Notes: generated from the letters alone by a model not told the origin. 64,000 nucleotides of DNA from Limnanthes douglasii subsp. nivea (GCA_036936605.1 JAUPFV010000005.1:5445670-5509669); one strand, 5' to 3'. Positions 46,316 to 58,249 are shown, numbered from the stretch's first letter. Program-made: numbers and translations.

Positions 46316-46440
46316 CACTGCCGGTTTGCGGTCCTGCCGGTTTGCGGTCCTGCCGGTTTACTCCTTATGCGGTCTGGCGGTCCTAATGATTTGCGGTCCT
46401 GCCGGTTAATGGGCCAGTTTCGCAGTTAAATCGCCAGTTC
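46316..46440 (+). repeat. hAT right subterminal repeats
   Basis: GCCGGTTTGCGGTCCTGCCG units repeat about five times, followed by CCAGTTTCGCAGTTAAATCG, in direct orientation to the left array. Confidence 0.85.
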
Positions 46441-47061
46441 ATAAACAGATTGTCAGCTTTGAACCGCGGTTCCAGAACCATTTGCCACCCCTAGCTTACC
46501 TATATAATAAGGGATTAGGTTCAAAATATTTATTTTTGATAAATTACAATAAACATCTTATATAGTTTGAATTTTAAAATAAATATTATATTCCGAATTA
46601 TGAAATCAAAATCTCTTCACAGATCATAAATATATCATATTAGATTTTGAAATTTGACATTAAAAAATCTTTAAAATGCATTACAATTCTTCAAACAATC
46701 AAAAATTATAATTGTGTATTAAAACATTTATAAAAAGAAATATAAACTCATTAACTAGCAAAACCTAATTTTCCTTTAAATTTATATGTTATAAAAGTTA
46801 CATTAATACAAATTCAACATGTGATTTTTTTTCTGTTATAAATTAAAAATATAGAATTTTAATTGTAATTTTAGCAAAACTATATATAATTTTTTTTTCC
46901 GTAATTTACGTTTCATTTCAACATTAATGCTAAATTTAAATTTTCCGTTTTTGTTTCACTTTATCCTAAAATAAGAAAATGTTTGTGTAATTCTCAAGTA
47001 ATTATAGAACAGTATTAGATGCATATTAGTCTTAAACTTATCCAGCCCTGTTCAATGTTCA

Positions 47062-47070
47062 TATAAATAG
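47062..47070 (+). promoter_or_regulatory. TATA box in duplicated promoter-like segment, copy 2
   Basis: TATAAATAG is followed by AGGCCAAGGTTTGTAGCTCC and an ATG at 47,130 (ATGGATGTTTTTCTCGG, then a stop after six codons). Conserved with 34,381. No coding region survives. Confidence 0.45.
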
Positions 47071-47850
47071 AGGCCAAGGTTTGTAGCTCCACGTCAACTA
47101 AAAATTATAATTAAAATATATTTAAGTCATGGATGTTTTTCTCGGTTAAATAATGATGATCTTATGTTTCATTTTTAAAATTAAAATCAATTAAGACAAT
47201 ACGCGTTCAAATTAAAATTGGCAAAACATAAGTCATCCGAATATATTGTTATTAATGAATTTAAAATATTTTTTGTTTAATTTATTATTTATTTTATGTT
47301 TTCTAAAATAAAAATTATTAATAAAAAAAGAATTAGACAAAAATATTTAAAAAAAAATCGAGTCTAATTTTTTATATTTTCAAATATCCATGGACAAAAA
47401 AATTAAAATCTAATAAAATAATATAATTACTTGTAAACACAATCGCATAAACGCCATGAAGTATAAGAATGGACGAACAAAACAACACGATAATGTTTGA
47501 AATTTGAAAACCAAAATATATAAAACATTTTAAATAGAGACGTGACAACCTTAAAAACCGTAATAAAATAAATTGAATATAAATTAGATTTCGATGTTGT
47601 ACAAATAATTGTGCGAAAAAATGAATATGAAGATCAACATAAGCATAGTAGAACCAAAATGATAAAAAAAATAAAAATCATCTCACAAATGCGAATACAA
47701 TTTTATCGCTTTGTGTCTATAAAAATAATATGACAAACATTTTCGAAGGTTATTATTTATGAAATGTACCAACTATGAATTTTATTAATTTTTGGTAAAC
47801 AAAATTGGTAGAAACGTTTTTGGCAATACATTTCATTCCATAAATTAGAG

Positions 47851-48300
47851 TGAAAGGAGTCTCTGTTTTTTTTTTATGGTTTCAGGGTTTCCAAATTTGA
47901 TAATTGTTTGTATCTACTTCGATCATTTTTTCACTCAACAGATCGCTCCAGAATATTCAAAAACAACTTCAAATGTGTATTTCTCCGGGTTTAGCTTTAG
48001 ATTTTCAATGCAAAGGTTTCCAAAAGTTTTTTTTAAGATCTGTCCTATTATATGTATCCTCTTTGTTTGTTACTAGTGTATCATTTATATATGCTTGATT
48101 ATTTTTACAATTTTGGAGGAAAAGACTATGTTTACTAACCTTTAATAAGTTCGTCATGCATTCTTGAATTTGAAAGAACTATTTTGTAGTTATGCAATCT
48201 TCTTTCATTCATGAAAGTTGTATGTTTTTAATCCCGAAGATTCATAGGTAGTAGACTAGATCCTAATATACATTCATAAAATATAACATCTTGTTTCTCG
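47851..48300. other. AT-rich interval
   Basis: Two overlapping short plus frames (47,876-48,098) without recognisable motifs. No feature called. Confidence 0.45.
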
Positions 48301-48845
48301 AAGTTTCATCTACTAAATAATAGATGAACAGTACCGAAGATGAGTCATTTGAGTATACTTTATTAATCTAAGTGAAGCTCAAACACATACATCATTTTTT
48401 TAAAAAATTAACTAATCAAATCTGTTATTAATTGTGAATAGAAAGCCCTTTATATTGACCAATTTAGTTTAGCTCAATTGTTTAGACAATAATAAATTTT
48501 GTTTTCTCGTGAGAAAAAAGTTTTCGTTTTTTTATTTATTAATAAATTCTAAAACATTTTGTGGTTAATTTCTCTACTATTTATTTTGCTTCATGCGGAA
48601 AATGTTTCGTTGACCGTTTATGAAATATAAACAAAATGTATTAATATTTTCTATATTAGATAGGCATAACTATTTTTGCCACTTAAAAAACTTAACTTAA
48701 TATTATATAATTTTTTATATATAGAAATTTATATACTTAAACAATAATTTATTTATTTTTATCAATAATAAATAAATAATTTAATTATTTATTCATATAT
48801 GTCACACATATTTTATTAATAATTTTATATTTTCTATTTACAACA
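48301..48845. repeat. Repeat X, copy 2
   Basis: Homologous to 41,544-42,140 in the same orientation. It ends at TTTACAACATA, where the LINE begins here and unrelated sequence begins in copy 1. Confidence 0.8.
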
Positions 48846-48849
48846 TACC

Positions 48850-50577
48850 CTAAAGAGATACATAAACTTTTAGAAAGTCAAAACTATAAATCGACAGATA
48901 AAAGATAGAAAGGTTACTCGAGCAACCGGATAGATCAGTGTTAAATAGAAAATGTGATAACCAAATGGGAGCGGGAACATCACTGGATCTAGAAGGTAAG
49001 TGACATGGAGTATCCCGAATCCAAATCCAATCTGGTACGCAAAACTTCAAAAAATAAAACAAAACAATAAGTTAGTAGAGGGCTACATAGGCCAGCGAAT
49101 ATTATTTCCAAGGAATCAAAACCGAACATCTGAGAAACTTTAGTGTGATACCAGAGAGGCAATGGCTGGAGGGGAGCCAAAAACTCTTGAATTCCTCGCC
49201 CGCCAGACATGATAGATAACCGCGCCAAAGCAAGAGCACCAACTATGACGGGGTTGAGAATAAGACCAATTTTAGGCTTCGTAAATCCAAGATTGCAAAC
49301 AAAAAGAGATAATTGGGAAACCCAACTTGGAATTTGCGTAAATCTAGAGACTCTTTGAAAAACTATAATCATAAAGGATATGAGGTATAGTTTCATAGTC
49401 GAAGTTGCAAATGAGACAATCGGGTGGGGTATTAATGCCCCAGCTCATAAGTTTCTCGCGAGTAGAGAGCTTGTCCTAGATGGCAAACCATAAAATGAAT
49501 GAGTGACGAGGGATGTTGTATTTATTCCAAACTAACACGGGTCACCCAATAATGGGGGCAGGTAGACGAATGGTGTTGTATGTGTCCTTGATTGTGAAGA
49601 TGGGATTTCTATCCTTCCTGATCCAGTAATAAACATCGTTGGAGATGATGTTGGGCGGATGAAGACTAAGAATGAGGTTGTTGATCTCCCTAATATTTAA
49701 GTGGTTCCTTGCAGAAGTCGATCTAAAGCTGAGGGGCCAGTTCCAATTACCATCTAAGATGATATTGGAGACCTTTAAGTTTGTGCCAAGCCTAGAATCT
49801 TTGATGATGCTAGGACCATATTGATGAACCAGAAAGGTAGAAAGAAGCCAAAGGTCATACCTGATGAGAGAATAAATGACAAGAAAGGAGAATATGGATC
49901 TTGGACCTGATGTGACTAAAACATAAGATGTAGAGAGAGAAAGTAGAAAGAGAATATAATATTCAGATTTATTCCTACCAAGAATAAATGGACTCTTTTT
50001 ATAATGGAGAAGGTGGATCCCATTAATGTCCTTAGTGGTCTTACACTATTTCACTACTAGTCCTTTCCAAACTACTTTATTTACAAATATTTCCCCAATA
50101 AATAATAAATACAATAAGTGGCATATTTCCTTTCTCTTGTTTTCAATTAACTCCTTCCCTATTAATATCGGCAAATTACTCCCTTATCAATACCAAAAAG
50201 AGGTATTCTGACCATTACCAATAGAAGCTTTATATAAGTTGTTGGCAATAGGCAGAGGCGTAAAAGTTTCCGTCAAACCCAAGACAGGGAAGAGTGAAGG
50301 TCAAGATCCCAAAAATTCTTGTTTTTAATTTTTTCTAATTTAATCCAATCACTCCATATAGATTTCTTATTACTACTAATGATAGATGAGAGATGTTTAA
50401 GGACAACCGTCTGATTCCAGGTTATAAGGTCTGGAATCCCAAGTTCGCCTTCTTTAGTGTGAGTGATGATGTTGTTTCATGCGAGTTTGGCACCCTAAAT
50501 TTTCATGGCAGGGCCAAACTAGAGAAAACGATCAAGATATCGGGATAGCTCTTGAAGGATCCTAGAGGGTAGGTTAA
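48850..50577 (-). pseudogene. LINE fragment, C-terminal part (L1 type)
   Basis: On minus: LPSRILQELSRYLDRFL (50,575), EGELGIPDLITWNQTVVLKHL, IISSNKKSIWSDWIKLEK, then the solo LTR. After it come KDSRLGTNLKVSNIILDGNW, DVYYWIRKDRNPIFTIKDTY and the reverse transcriptase zinc finger CLICNFDYETIPHILYDYSF (about 49,430-49,360). The match to the plus-strand LINE at 61.2-64 kb is close and collinear, so both belong to one family. Stops are frequent. It is cut at 50,577 by the copia LTR. Confidence 0.85.
49862..50189. mobile_element. Solo LTR inserted in the LINE
   Basis: 328 bp, TGATGAGAGAATAAATG to TCCCTTATCA on plus, flanked by ATACC at 49,857-49,861 and 50,190-50,194. Removing it restores LINE coding continuity at FWY/DLWLLS. 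No related LTR is seen elsewhere in the window, so the parent family is unknown. Confidence 0.92.
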
Positions 50578-50755
50578 TGTTAAAAAACAAAGAGATAAGT
50601 AGCCGCAGGAAGCGGCTAGGGTTTTGTGTTTATTAGAAAATGTTCCTTTTTGTTTTATTGATGCATTAGAGATGTTAACTCAATATTAAGGCTCTCAATA
50701 TATAGAGAACTTAGAGGCATATACAAGGAAACTTAATACACTGAATATTCTAACA

Positions 50756-53700
50756 CTCCCCCTCAAGTTGTGTAGTGGGATCACCAATACCCAACTTGGA
50801 TAAAACTGATTCGAATGTTCTTGCAGCAACCGCTTTTGTCAGGATGTCTGCCAGTTTGTCTTCGGATCTAACAAACGGAAGTCCGACTTTTCCATCTTCA
50901 ATCTTTTCTTTTATGAAGTGCCTATCTATTTCAACGTGCTTTGTTCTATCGTGTTGTACCGGGTTCTCTGAAATCTTAATCGCAACTTTATTATCGCACA
51001 TTAACTGAGTTGGACACTTCAGAGGGGATCTGATTCCTTTCATTATCTTCTTTAACCAAAGTATCTCGGTAATCCCCTTAACGATTCCTCTAAATTCTGA
51101 TTCAGCACTTGACAAAGATACGAGTTTCTGTTTCTTACTCCTCCAAGTCACCAAGTTACCTCCAAGAAGAGTAAAGTAGCCAGCAGTTGATCGCTTGTCG
51201 TTAGGATTCCCTCCCTAATCAGCATCTGTGAATACTTCAACATCAAAATGTCCAATTTTCTTAAAAATTATGCCTCTTCCTGGTGTGCCTTTGAGATATC
51301 GAACAATCCTCATTACTGCCTCCATATGGTGTTCCTAAGGATGATACATGAACTGGCTAACTACTCCCACCACGTATGTAATGTCGGGTCGAGGGTGAGC
51401 CAGGTAAATCAATTTCCCCACCAACCTTTGGTACCTTTCTTTACTCGCTGGTCTGGCCCTTCAATTATCTTTAGTTTGTGATTCACAACCATAGGAGTGT
51501 CATTTAGTTTGCAATCCACCATGCTAACTTCAGCTAATAAATCCAATATATATTTCTATTGGGAGATATAAATCCCTCATCTTGACCTAAGAACCTCGAT
51601 TCCTAGGATATACTTCAATCCCCCAAGGTCTTTCATTTCGAACTCTTTGAAGAGGTTTTTCCTAAAAGAGCTAATTTATTCTTCGTCATTCCCCGTTATA
51701 ATCATATCGTCGACATATATTATAAGACAAGTGACTAATTCTCCTCTCTTTTTGGAAAACAAGGTATGATCCCCATTACTCTATTTGTAGCTATACTGCT
51801 TCATTGCCATTGTAAATCTCCCAAACCAAGCACGAGGAGACTGTTTGAGCCCATATAATGCCTTTTTCAGTTTACATACCTCATTTTCTTGAAAACCATC
51901 AGAGAACCCTGGTGGGGGTTCCATATATACCTCTTCTTCCAAGTCTCCATGTAAGAAAGCATTCTTTACATCAAATTGATAAAGAGGCCAATCTTTATTC
52001 GCGGCTATTGAAAGTAAAACTCTAATAGTGTCAATCTTTGCAACCGGAGAGAATGTTTCAGAGTAGTCTATACCATATGTTTGTGTATATCCTTTGGCAA
52101 CCAATCTTGCCTTGTGTCGCTCAATGGTGCCATGAGATTTATATTTTATATTAAACACCCATCTACACCCGACTGCTTTCTTCCCTTGTGGTAATATACA
52201 ATTCTCCCATGTACCATTCCTTTTTAGAGCTTCCATTTCGGTATTCATTGCCTCATGCCATTCATTCATCTTCTTAGCTTATTGAGCTGTTTTAGGGATT
52301 TGTTCAAAGAGAATAGTAGCTGAAAACGCCTTTGCAATCTTCGTCATTCCTTTCCTGTCTGTTTTTACCGGATATGTAGAAGCACGAGGAGCGTGTTCTG
52401 GTGAATACCGGTCAGGAGGAACCCCTCTATTTTTTCTTGGAGGAAGAACCAGAGTTTGAGTTTCAACAAATGAACTTCCTGAAATGTCATGGTCAGTAGC
52501 ATTTTGCGAATTATGACATTGTAAATTGTTTACCTCTTGATGGACATTTTCTTCGGCTGATTCACTGGTAGTATCCATGGCATTTATTTCTTATTGTCTT
52601 CGGGAGAAGCATTGGTGGTAAGAACTGCCTCGTCAGTCTCCTTTATGTTGGAAGAGGCGTGCTCGGTGGCGCCATCTACCGACTCTGTCGGCACATCCTC
52701 AAAGTAACTTTCATATAGCAAGCAGTCGAGTGATTCACTTACTTTCTCCCCCTGAGCACGAGATTGGTGGTCAAAAAAATAATCAGATTCTAAGAAGTCA
52801 CAGCCCATGGTGACATGGATTCGACGAGTAACCGTATTGTAACACCGATATCCCATTTGATGAACATCGTACCCAACGAATACACACTTTTCAGCACACG
52901 GATTAAGTTTGTTTCGACTAGTTTTAGGGATATGAACAAACACCGAACAACCAAATACACGAGGTGGTAAGGTCATAACATATGGAATTGTAACTTGGGT
53001 GGCAAGCACTTGTAATGGAGTTTTATTTCCTAGACATCGGGTTGGTAGACTATTTGCAAGATACGTAGCTGTAGCAAGAGCTTATGGCCAAAGAGAATGA
53101 GGAACTCTAGATTCAATCATAATAGCACGAGTTTTTTTCAAGTAAAGTATGATTTTTTTCGTTCTGAAGTACCATTTTGTTGAGGTGTGTTTGGACAAGT
53201 GGTTTGATGGATAAGACCATTTGTTTTGAAAAAATTATGCATTGTTTGGTTGACAAACTCTGTTCCATTATCAGAACGAAGAATCTGTATTTTTTTTCAA
53301 ATTGAGTCAAAATCATTTTGTAAAAACAAACAAATATTTCTTGTACTTTCGATTTATGTTTCATGAAGTATATCCAAGTCATTCTTGAGAAATCATCCAC
53401 AAATAAAACAAAGTATCTGATTTGATTGTTAGTAGAATTTGGTGCTAGACCTCAAACATTAGAATGGATTAGCGAAAAATCATAATCAACTCCAGTATTA
53501 CTTTGATTAAATGAGACCCTACGATTTTTTGTAAGAATGCAGGTTTCACATTTCTCATGAATGGAATTATTCAAAAAAATACTAGGAAACGAACTTTTAA
53601 GATAGCTAAAGAAGGATGACTAAGTCGTCGGTGCCATAACCAAAGTTGCCTTTCGGTTGTTCTGTGAGCAAGCATGGCATGTCCCTTATGAACTACCTCA

Positions 53701-54028
53701 TCAACATAATAAATACCTCCTTGTTCAGTACCACGCCCAATGATCTCCTTCGTACGAATGTCCTGTAAAATGCAAAAAAATGGATACATAAGAACCACAT
53801 AGTTGAGTTGTTTTATCACTTGACTAACAGATAATAACTTTAAGGATAGTGAAGGAATGTAGAGGCAGTTTTTAATTTCCATTTTTTCCGAAAAAATAAT
53901 TGAACCTCCCCCTTTGACTTCACAAATTTCTCCACTAGCAGTCTCAATATGGGACTTCTTTGGAGATGAATGTCACTAAAGTCTTTAGGATCATAAGACA
54001 TGGTATCCGTAGCCCCGCAATCAAAGAT
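50756..54028 (-). pseudogene. Copia pol remains: protease, integrase, RT, RNase H
   Basis: Blocks on minus in order: IFDCGATDTMS (protease) and LWLWHRRLSHPS with gag-pre-integrase features (53,882-53,571). MDDFSRMTWIYFMKHKSKVQ follows (integrase core, frameshifted after it), then PPRVFGCSVFVHIPK and KCVFVGYDVHQMGYRC (53,009-52,584). A linker leads to RT with [39 protein letters not shown] and [14 protein letters not shown] (52,269-51,781). RNase H has VTWRSKKQKLVSLSSAESEF and RTKHVEIDRHFIKEKI (51,154-50,770). At least four frame changes separate the blocks. Confidence 0.88.
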
Positions 54029-55111
54029 TCAATTCATTGATTTGTCAAACCCTTTACCTCCAAGTTTTTCATAGGATTTCGCCGCCATTCCTCCAAAACC
54101 AGTGCCACTTCCTTGCTCATTTTTAGTCGGATCTTCACCGCCACTTGTAGGCGAAGCCAGTTTGACATTAGATCTGAAACACCGGTTATTTTTCTCCTTA
54201 TGACCGTCCTCCCACCATTCTAGATAGCCAACCAGCTGGAAACATGTCTCTTTAGTGTGTTTCTTCATCCCACAATGAGTGCAATACAACTTGGATTTAT
54301 CTTCTTTCTCTTTGGATTGGAATTTAAACCTCTGTGCAGAATATTTAGCAGCCAAACCCATTCCAATTTCAATCGAGTCACTATCAGAAGAACTTGATTT
54401 TAGTATATTAAGCCTGGCCACTTCCCTTTGTATTGCAGCATATGTTGTTTCCACGGAAGGAAGAGGATCCTTTTTCTGGATATCTCTCTTGAATCGTTCC
54501 AGCTTGTCATTAATCTCCATTAGCAATTGATAGAGTCTTTGTTCTTGAGTCTTCTTATTTTGGATATGAATGTCTTCTAGGTCTTTCATAGGGTTCAGAT
54601 CTCGCTTATCTATAGACATCCAGATGTTCTGCAGTTTGTTCCACAAGTCTTCTAGTGTATCGGACCCTTGCTTTAATGAATTAGCCCTCTTATGAAGGTC
54701 AAACACCTGTAACGAATCGGTGCCAGAACCGTATATGGTGGCTAACCCATCCCAGAGGGCTTTTGCAGTGGGATATTGCGAGACATTATTCACCAAGCTG
54801 GATTTAAGATTCTGGATAATCCATGTGAAAACACATTGATCATCTTGTTCCCACATTTTATATGTTTTGTCAGTTTTGGATGGAGGTGTCGGCTCCCCTG
54901 TAATGTGAGAACCTCTCCCCCTTCCCCCAATTGATTTCTTTATCAGGTTTGCCCATAGGGCATAGTTGTCACTACTGATTTTAATCCCTAGGGATAAATT
55001 CTCGGGGTTAGTTGTTTGTTGTTGTGTTCCTAGACCATTTCTCAGAATGGCAGCAATCTGCATTGTTAATTCATCAGGGATTTGACTGACCACGACTTCA
55101 TTGCCAGCCAT
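54029..55111 (-). pseudogene. Copia gag (360 codons), intact frame
   Basis: Starts MAGNEVVVSQIPDELTMQI 50 bp inside the LTR. It contains SDNYALWANLIKKSIGGRG (UBN2-type gag), KALWDGLATIYGSGTDS and a knuckle CTHCGMKKHTKETC with the C-x2-C-x4-H-x4-C pattern. The frame ends at TGA just before IFDCGATDTMS, the protease active site with Cys in place of the usual Ser/Thr. In a working element the frame would read on into protease. Gag forms the particle. Confidence 0.88.
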
Positions 55112-55339
55112 CTTTGTTGAGGATGTTCAGAATTCTCAGAATCACACGTGCTCTGATACAATGATAAAAAACAAAGAGAGAAGTAGTCGCAAGAAGCGGC
55201 TAGGGTTTTGTGTTTATTAGAAGATGTTCCTTTTTGTTTTATTGATGCATTAGAGATGTTAACTCAATAATAAGGCTCTCAATATATAGAGAACTTAGAG
55301 GCATATACAAGGAAACTTAATACACTGAATATTCTAACA

Positions 55340-55530
55340 CGATCAACTGCTGGCTACTTTACTCTTCTTGGAGGTAACTTGGTGACTTGGAGGAGTAAGA
55401 AACAGAAAGTAGTATCACTGTCAAGTGCTGAATCAGAATTTAAAGGAATCGTTAAGGGGATTACGGAGATACTTTGGTTAAAGAAGATAATGAAAGAAAT
55501 CGGATCCCCTCTGAAGTGTCCAACTCAGTT
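55340..55530 (+). pseudogene. Inverted RNase H fragment of the same copia family
   Basis: Directly after the right LTR, plus-strand sequence reads GGNLVTWRSKKQKVVSLSSA and KGITEILWLKKIMKEIGSPL, nearly identical to the minus-strand RNase H at 51,154-50,990. It is a truncated second copy in opposite orientation. Confidence 0.88.
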
Positions 55531-55559
55531 ATGCATACAACAAATATTCGTGAAATGAG

Positions 55560-56115
55560 AGAATAAAGAATAATATGAACAGGACTGAACAAACCCGTAC
55601 CTCTTTAGTGCATCTACTAACTTGGCAAACCAACACTGAGGTGCTTGCTTCGGGCCATACAACGATTTGCGAAGGCGATAGACTTGTTATTCGCGCCCTC
55701 TTTCAAAACCTGGAGGAACTTTCATGTAAACCTCACCATCCATATCACCGTGCAAAAAAGCATTATGTACATCCATATGATGTAACTCCTATTCTGAGTG
55801 GCTGCAACCGCCAATAAAAGATGTACAATAACCATCTTGGCAACAAGGGAAAAATTCTATGTATAATCAACCCTCTACTTGGTGACTACCAAACACGACC
55901 AAACGAGCTTTGAGGCTCTTCACTCTCCCATGAGCATGATATTTAATTTTATAAATCCACTCACTCCCTAAAGCTTTCTTCCCTGAAGGTAGATGCGCTA
56001 AGGTCCAAGTATGATTATCTTCTAGTGCCTGAATTTCTTATTGCATTGCCTCTCTCCAATCAGGGTGTCGCATAGCCTCTTGGAATGAATTAGGCTCATC
56101 CCTAGAGGTAATAGA
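55560..56115 (-). pseudogene. Copia reverse transcriptase fragment, other family
   Basis: On minus: DWREAMQ, HTWTLAHLPSGKKALGSEWI, KIKYHAHGRVKSLKARLV and finally RLRKSLYGPKQAPQCWFAKL near 55,650. These are the N-terminal and middle reverse transcriptase motifs of a copia element different from the neighbour. Several stops; the YxDD part is absent. Confidence 0.8.
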
Positions 56116-56127
56116 TGCAAGAAAAGA

Positions 56128-56365
56128 GTGGCATGCCAACGACAAACGAGAACTGTCTATATAATGAGTGGTAGGATAAAGCATATTGAAGTATATTGTC
56201 ATTTTCTACGGGATGCGATACTTGATGGGGTTATTTACGCATCTTACGTGCCCACTCAGTCTCAACGTGCAGCCATTTTTACCAAAGCACTAGGCAAGCA
56301 ACAATTTGAGTTTACGAATGGCAAGTTGGGCATACATAATCTTCATGCTCCAACTTGAGGGAGGG
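56128..56365 (+). pseudogene. Copia RNase H C-terminus
   Basis: Plus-strand KHIEVYCHFLRDAILDG, VPTQSQRAAIFTKALG and NGKLGIHNLHAPT, the usual end of copia pol, followed by a purine tract TTGAGGGAGGG and an LTR. It is opposite in strand to the reverse transcriptase fragment ending at 56,115. Confidence 0.85.
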
Positions 56366-56449
56366 TGTTAGATAGTCAGGATTAGAATAAAATGTATATG
56401 GACTATTTAATATTAGTCTGTATATGGGCTAGGGTTTACTTTCTGCCAC

Positions 56450-56485
<36 letters not shown>

Positions 56486-56587
56486 GTGTTGAAAGGGTGA
56501 AGATGTGAGAAACACATTCACTCAACGTTTCAAATGTTTTCTTTGTGCTTTTGGATTATTCACTGAATGATATTTTCATGCTCAACA
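56366..56587 (+). mobile_element. Copia 3' LTR
   Basis: 222 bp, TGTTAGATAGTCAGG to CTCAACA, directly after the purine tract. It contains an (AT)n run at 56,451-56,482. No partner LTR was found. Confidence 0.75.
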
Positions 56588-57865
56588 TCTTCAGATCCTA
56601 CCGTCATTTGTTCCATACATATAACACATTCACAATTCTCTCAACAATATGAGATTAAGATTGAGAAAAAAAACTCATAATTCTTCCTATAAATAAAACT
56701 CTAACACATCAAACATCGGGGTACAGACAGCTAGAGAAGAGAATAAAGGAAGCAACAACATATGGAGTCTTGTTTAACCTAAGTTTTTGTTATTTTTCTT
56801 TTATTTTCTTTTTTTATTTTATTTTATTATGTACATGATCTTTGTTTTGGGTTTGTTGAACCTCTGTAAATATAATATGTTTTGCTATGAATTGGAATCG
56901 AATGTTCAACTTGATTTAATTTAGTACTTGTTCTTTAGTATTAATATTAATCATAATGTTTTTAATTTCTTAAGGGATTAATTGATACATCTTAGATTCA
57001 GTTTGGAATGATAGAGTTTTGCGTTTTTACAGCAGTGACTGAGTGAAGTCTGAATTAGGATCTTAGATATTATGATCCAATTGTAGGAAATATGGGACTA
57101 GAGATACAACCAGTAATACAAGAATGTTAGTGGTTGGTGACTGAAAGACAAAAGCAACACTTCTAAAGAGAACTTAATTTTTAGATATTATTTTAATTAA
57201 ATTATTTTTATTTCTTAAACATCATAGTAAATGATTTTTCCATATTCAATATCCCTCGAATATTTTATTAAAATTCTCCAAATTATTTTATTTTTTATTA
57301 TAACAATCAAAACCCCAAAATCTTGATCTTCTCGATCTAAAAAAAATAAAATCTACTTTTGTTTGTTTGTTAATTATACACGAGTCTTAAAAATACTCAC
57401 TATTCATTGAACGATAAATTTTGCACTTGCGATTTTCTTAGCAATGTACCTTGTTGTTGTGGCACCATCATCTTTATCTTGGGTTTTAAATCCTAAATTT
57501 TTTATTTTCGTAGTATCTTACCTTGCACTAGATTTTTTATTCTAGCTAAATTAAGAAGTAAAATCTTCTTCATAAACATGAATAATTATATTTTGAGTAG
57601 GCGATGTTTAGTCTTTGAGAGAGTTGGAATTTTCCTGAAGTGAAGCTTCTACCAAGTACACGACCTATAAGAATGTGTTATTTTTAAACTTTGTACTAGA
57701 TGCAAAGTTTTGGCTACCACTTCACCCAAAATTCCTAGACAGGTTTCAGGTATTAAGAATGTGTCTCAGTCAGATGTATATTAGTGGCTGAAGATTGTTA
57801 GTATGCACAATAACTGCTACCAATTTGCAAATTATATGATCTCAATTAAATAAACTATAGGAATA
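56588..57865. other. Intergenic, AT-rich
   Basis: No coding motif or element end recognised. A pyrimidine-rich tract lies at 56,790-56,830. Confidence 0.45.
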
Positions 57866-58249
57866 ACTTTAATAGGTTCTTTCAAGGGCAGCCTTTATTA
57901 TTGTATCTTCTTGCATAATCGTTATAAAGTATTGATTGATTTGTTGGGCTCTAATACGACCTGGATAACAAATTACATTTGTCAGTAGTGTTTGGGAGAC
58001 ACGTGAGCCTCGTCAATTTCTTGATCTCTATAAAAACTGGAGGTTAAAAGTAATTAGCCTTAATATGTGCTTTCAATGGGATCCATTATTACTACATCTC
58101 ATTGCACGACCATTATAAAGTAGTGACTCATTTTCAGGCTTAGATAAAACCTAGAAAAACATTATGTTTGTTAATGGTGACCATAACACATGTGAGTCTT
58201 GCTAATTTGTTTCTCTCTATAAAAAATGGGAGTTAAGATTAAGTAGCTT
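57866..58249. repeat. 191-bp tandem dimer
   Basis: Two diverged units (57,866-58,056 and 58,057-58,249) share CTTTCAA, TTATAAAGTA, CACRTGAGYCT and CTCTATAAAAA in the same spacing. The monomer length is in the range of plant satellites, but only two units exist here. Confidence 0.7.

Larger units (their letters stand above)
42361..46494 (+). mobile_element. hAT DNA transposon, nearly complete
   Basis: Terminal inverted repeats CTAGGGGTGGCAAACGGTCC (left) and, as reverse complement of the right end, CTAGGGGTGGCAAATGGTTC. Length about 4.13 kb with one transposase gene on plus. GC-rich subterminal arrays lie at both ends. The 8-bp flanks (AATTGCGC and GCTTACCT) do not match, so the target duplication is not demonstrable, though a related empty site exists near 31,870. 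The transposase has one stop and a probable catalytic change, so the copy is likely non-autonomous. Confidence 0.92.
42215..47850. repeat. Duplicated block, copy 2 (interrupted by hAT)
   Basis: Counterpart of 31,685-36,000. Once the hAT element (42,361-46,494) is removed, its flanks join into a sequence collinear with 31,685-32,148, so 31,860 is close to an empty site. The promoter-like segment lies at 46,813-47,130. Confidence 0.8.
50578..55339 (-). mobile_element. Copia retrotransposon with short LTRs, damaged
   Basis: LTRs of 178 bp (50,578-50,755 and 55,162-55,339) run TGTTA/TGATA to TTCTAACA and differ at about 6 positions by eye. Near the right LTR, TGTATCAGAGCACG on minus is a one-base variant of the initiator-Met primer site. 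Next to the left LTR, ACTTGAGGGGGAG is the purine tract. Pol is read on minus and has several frameshifts and stops. The flanks differ (GTTAA left, CGATC right), so no target duplication remains and one side has been rearranged. Confidence 0.92.

Noticed and set aside
42354..46501. 8-bp target duplication of the hAT element
   Set aside because: AATTGCGC and GCTTACCT do not match; I report the termini without it.
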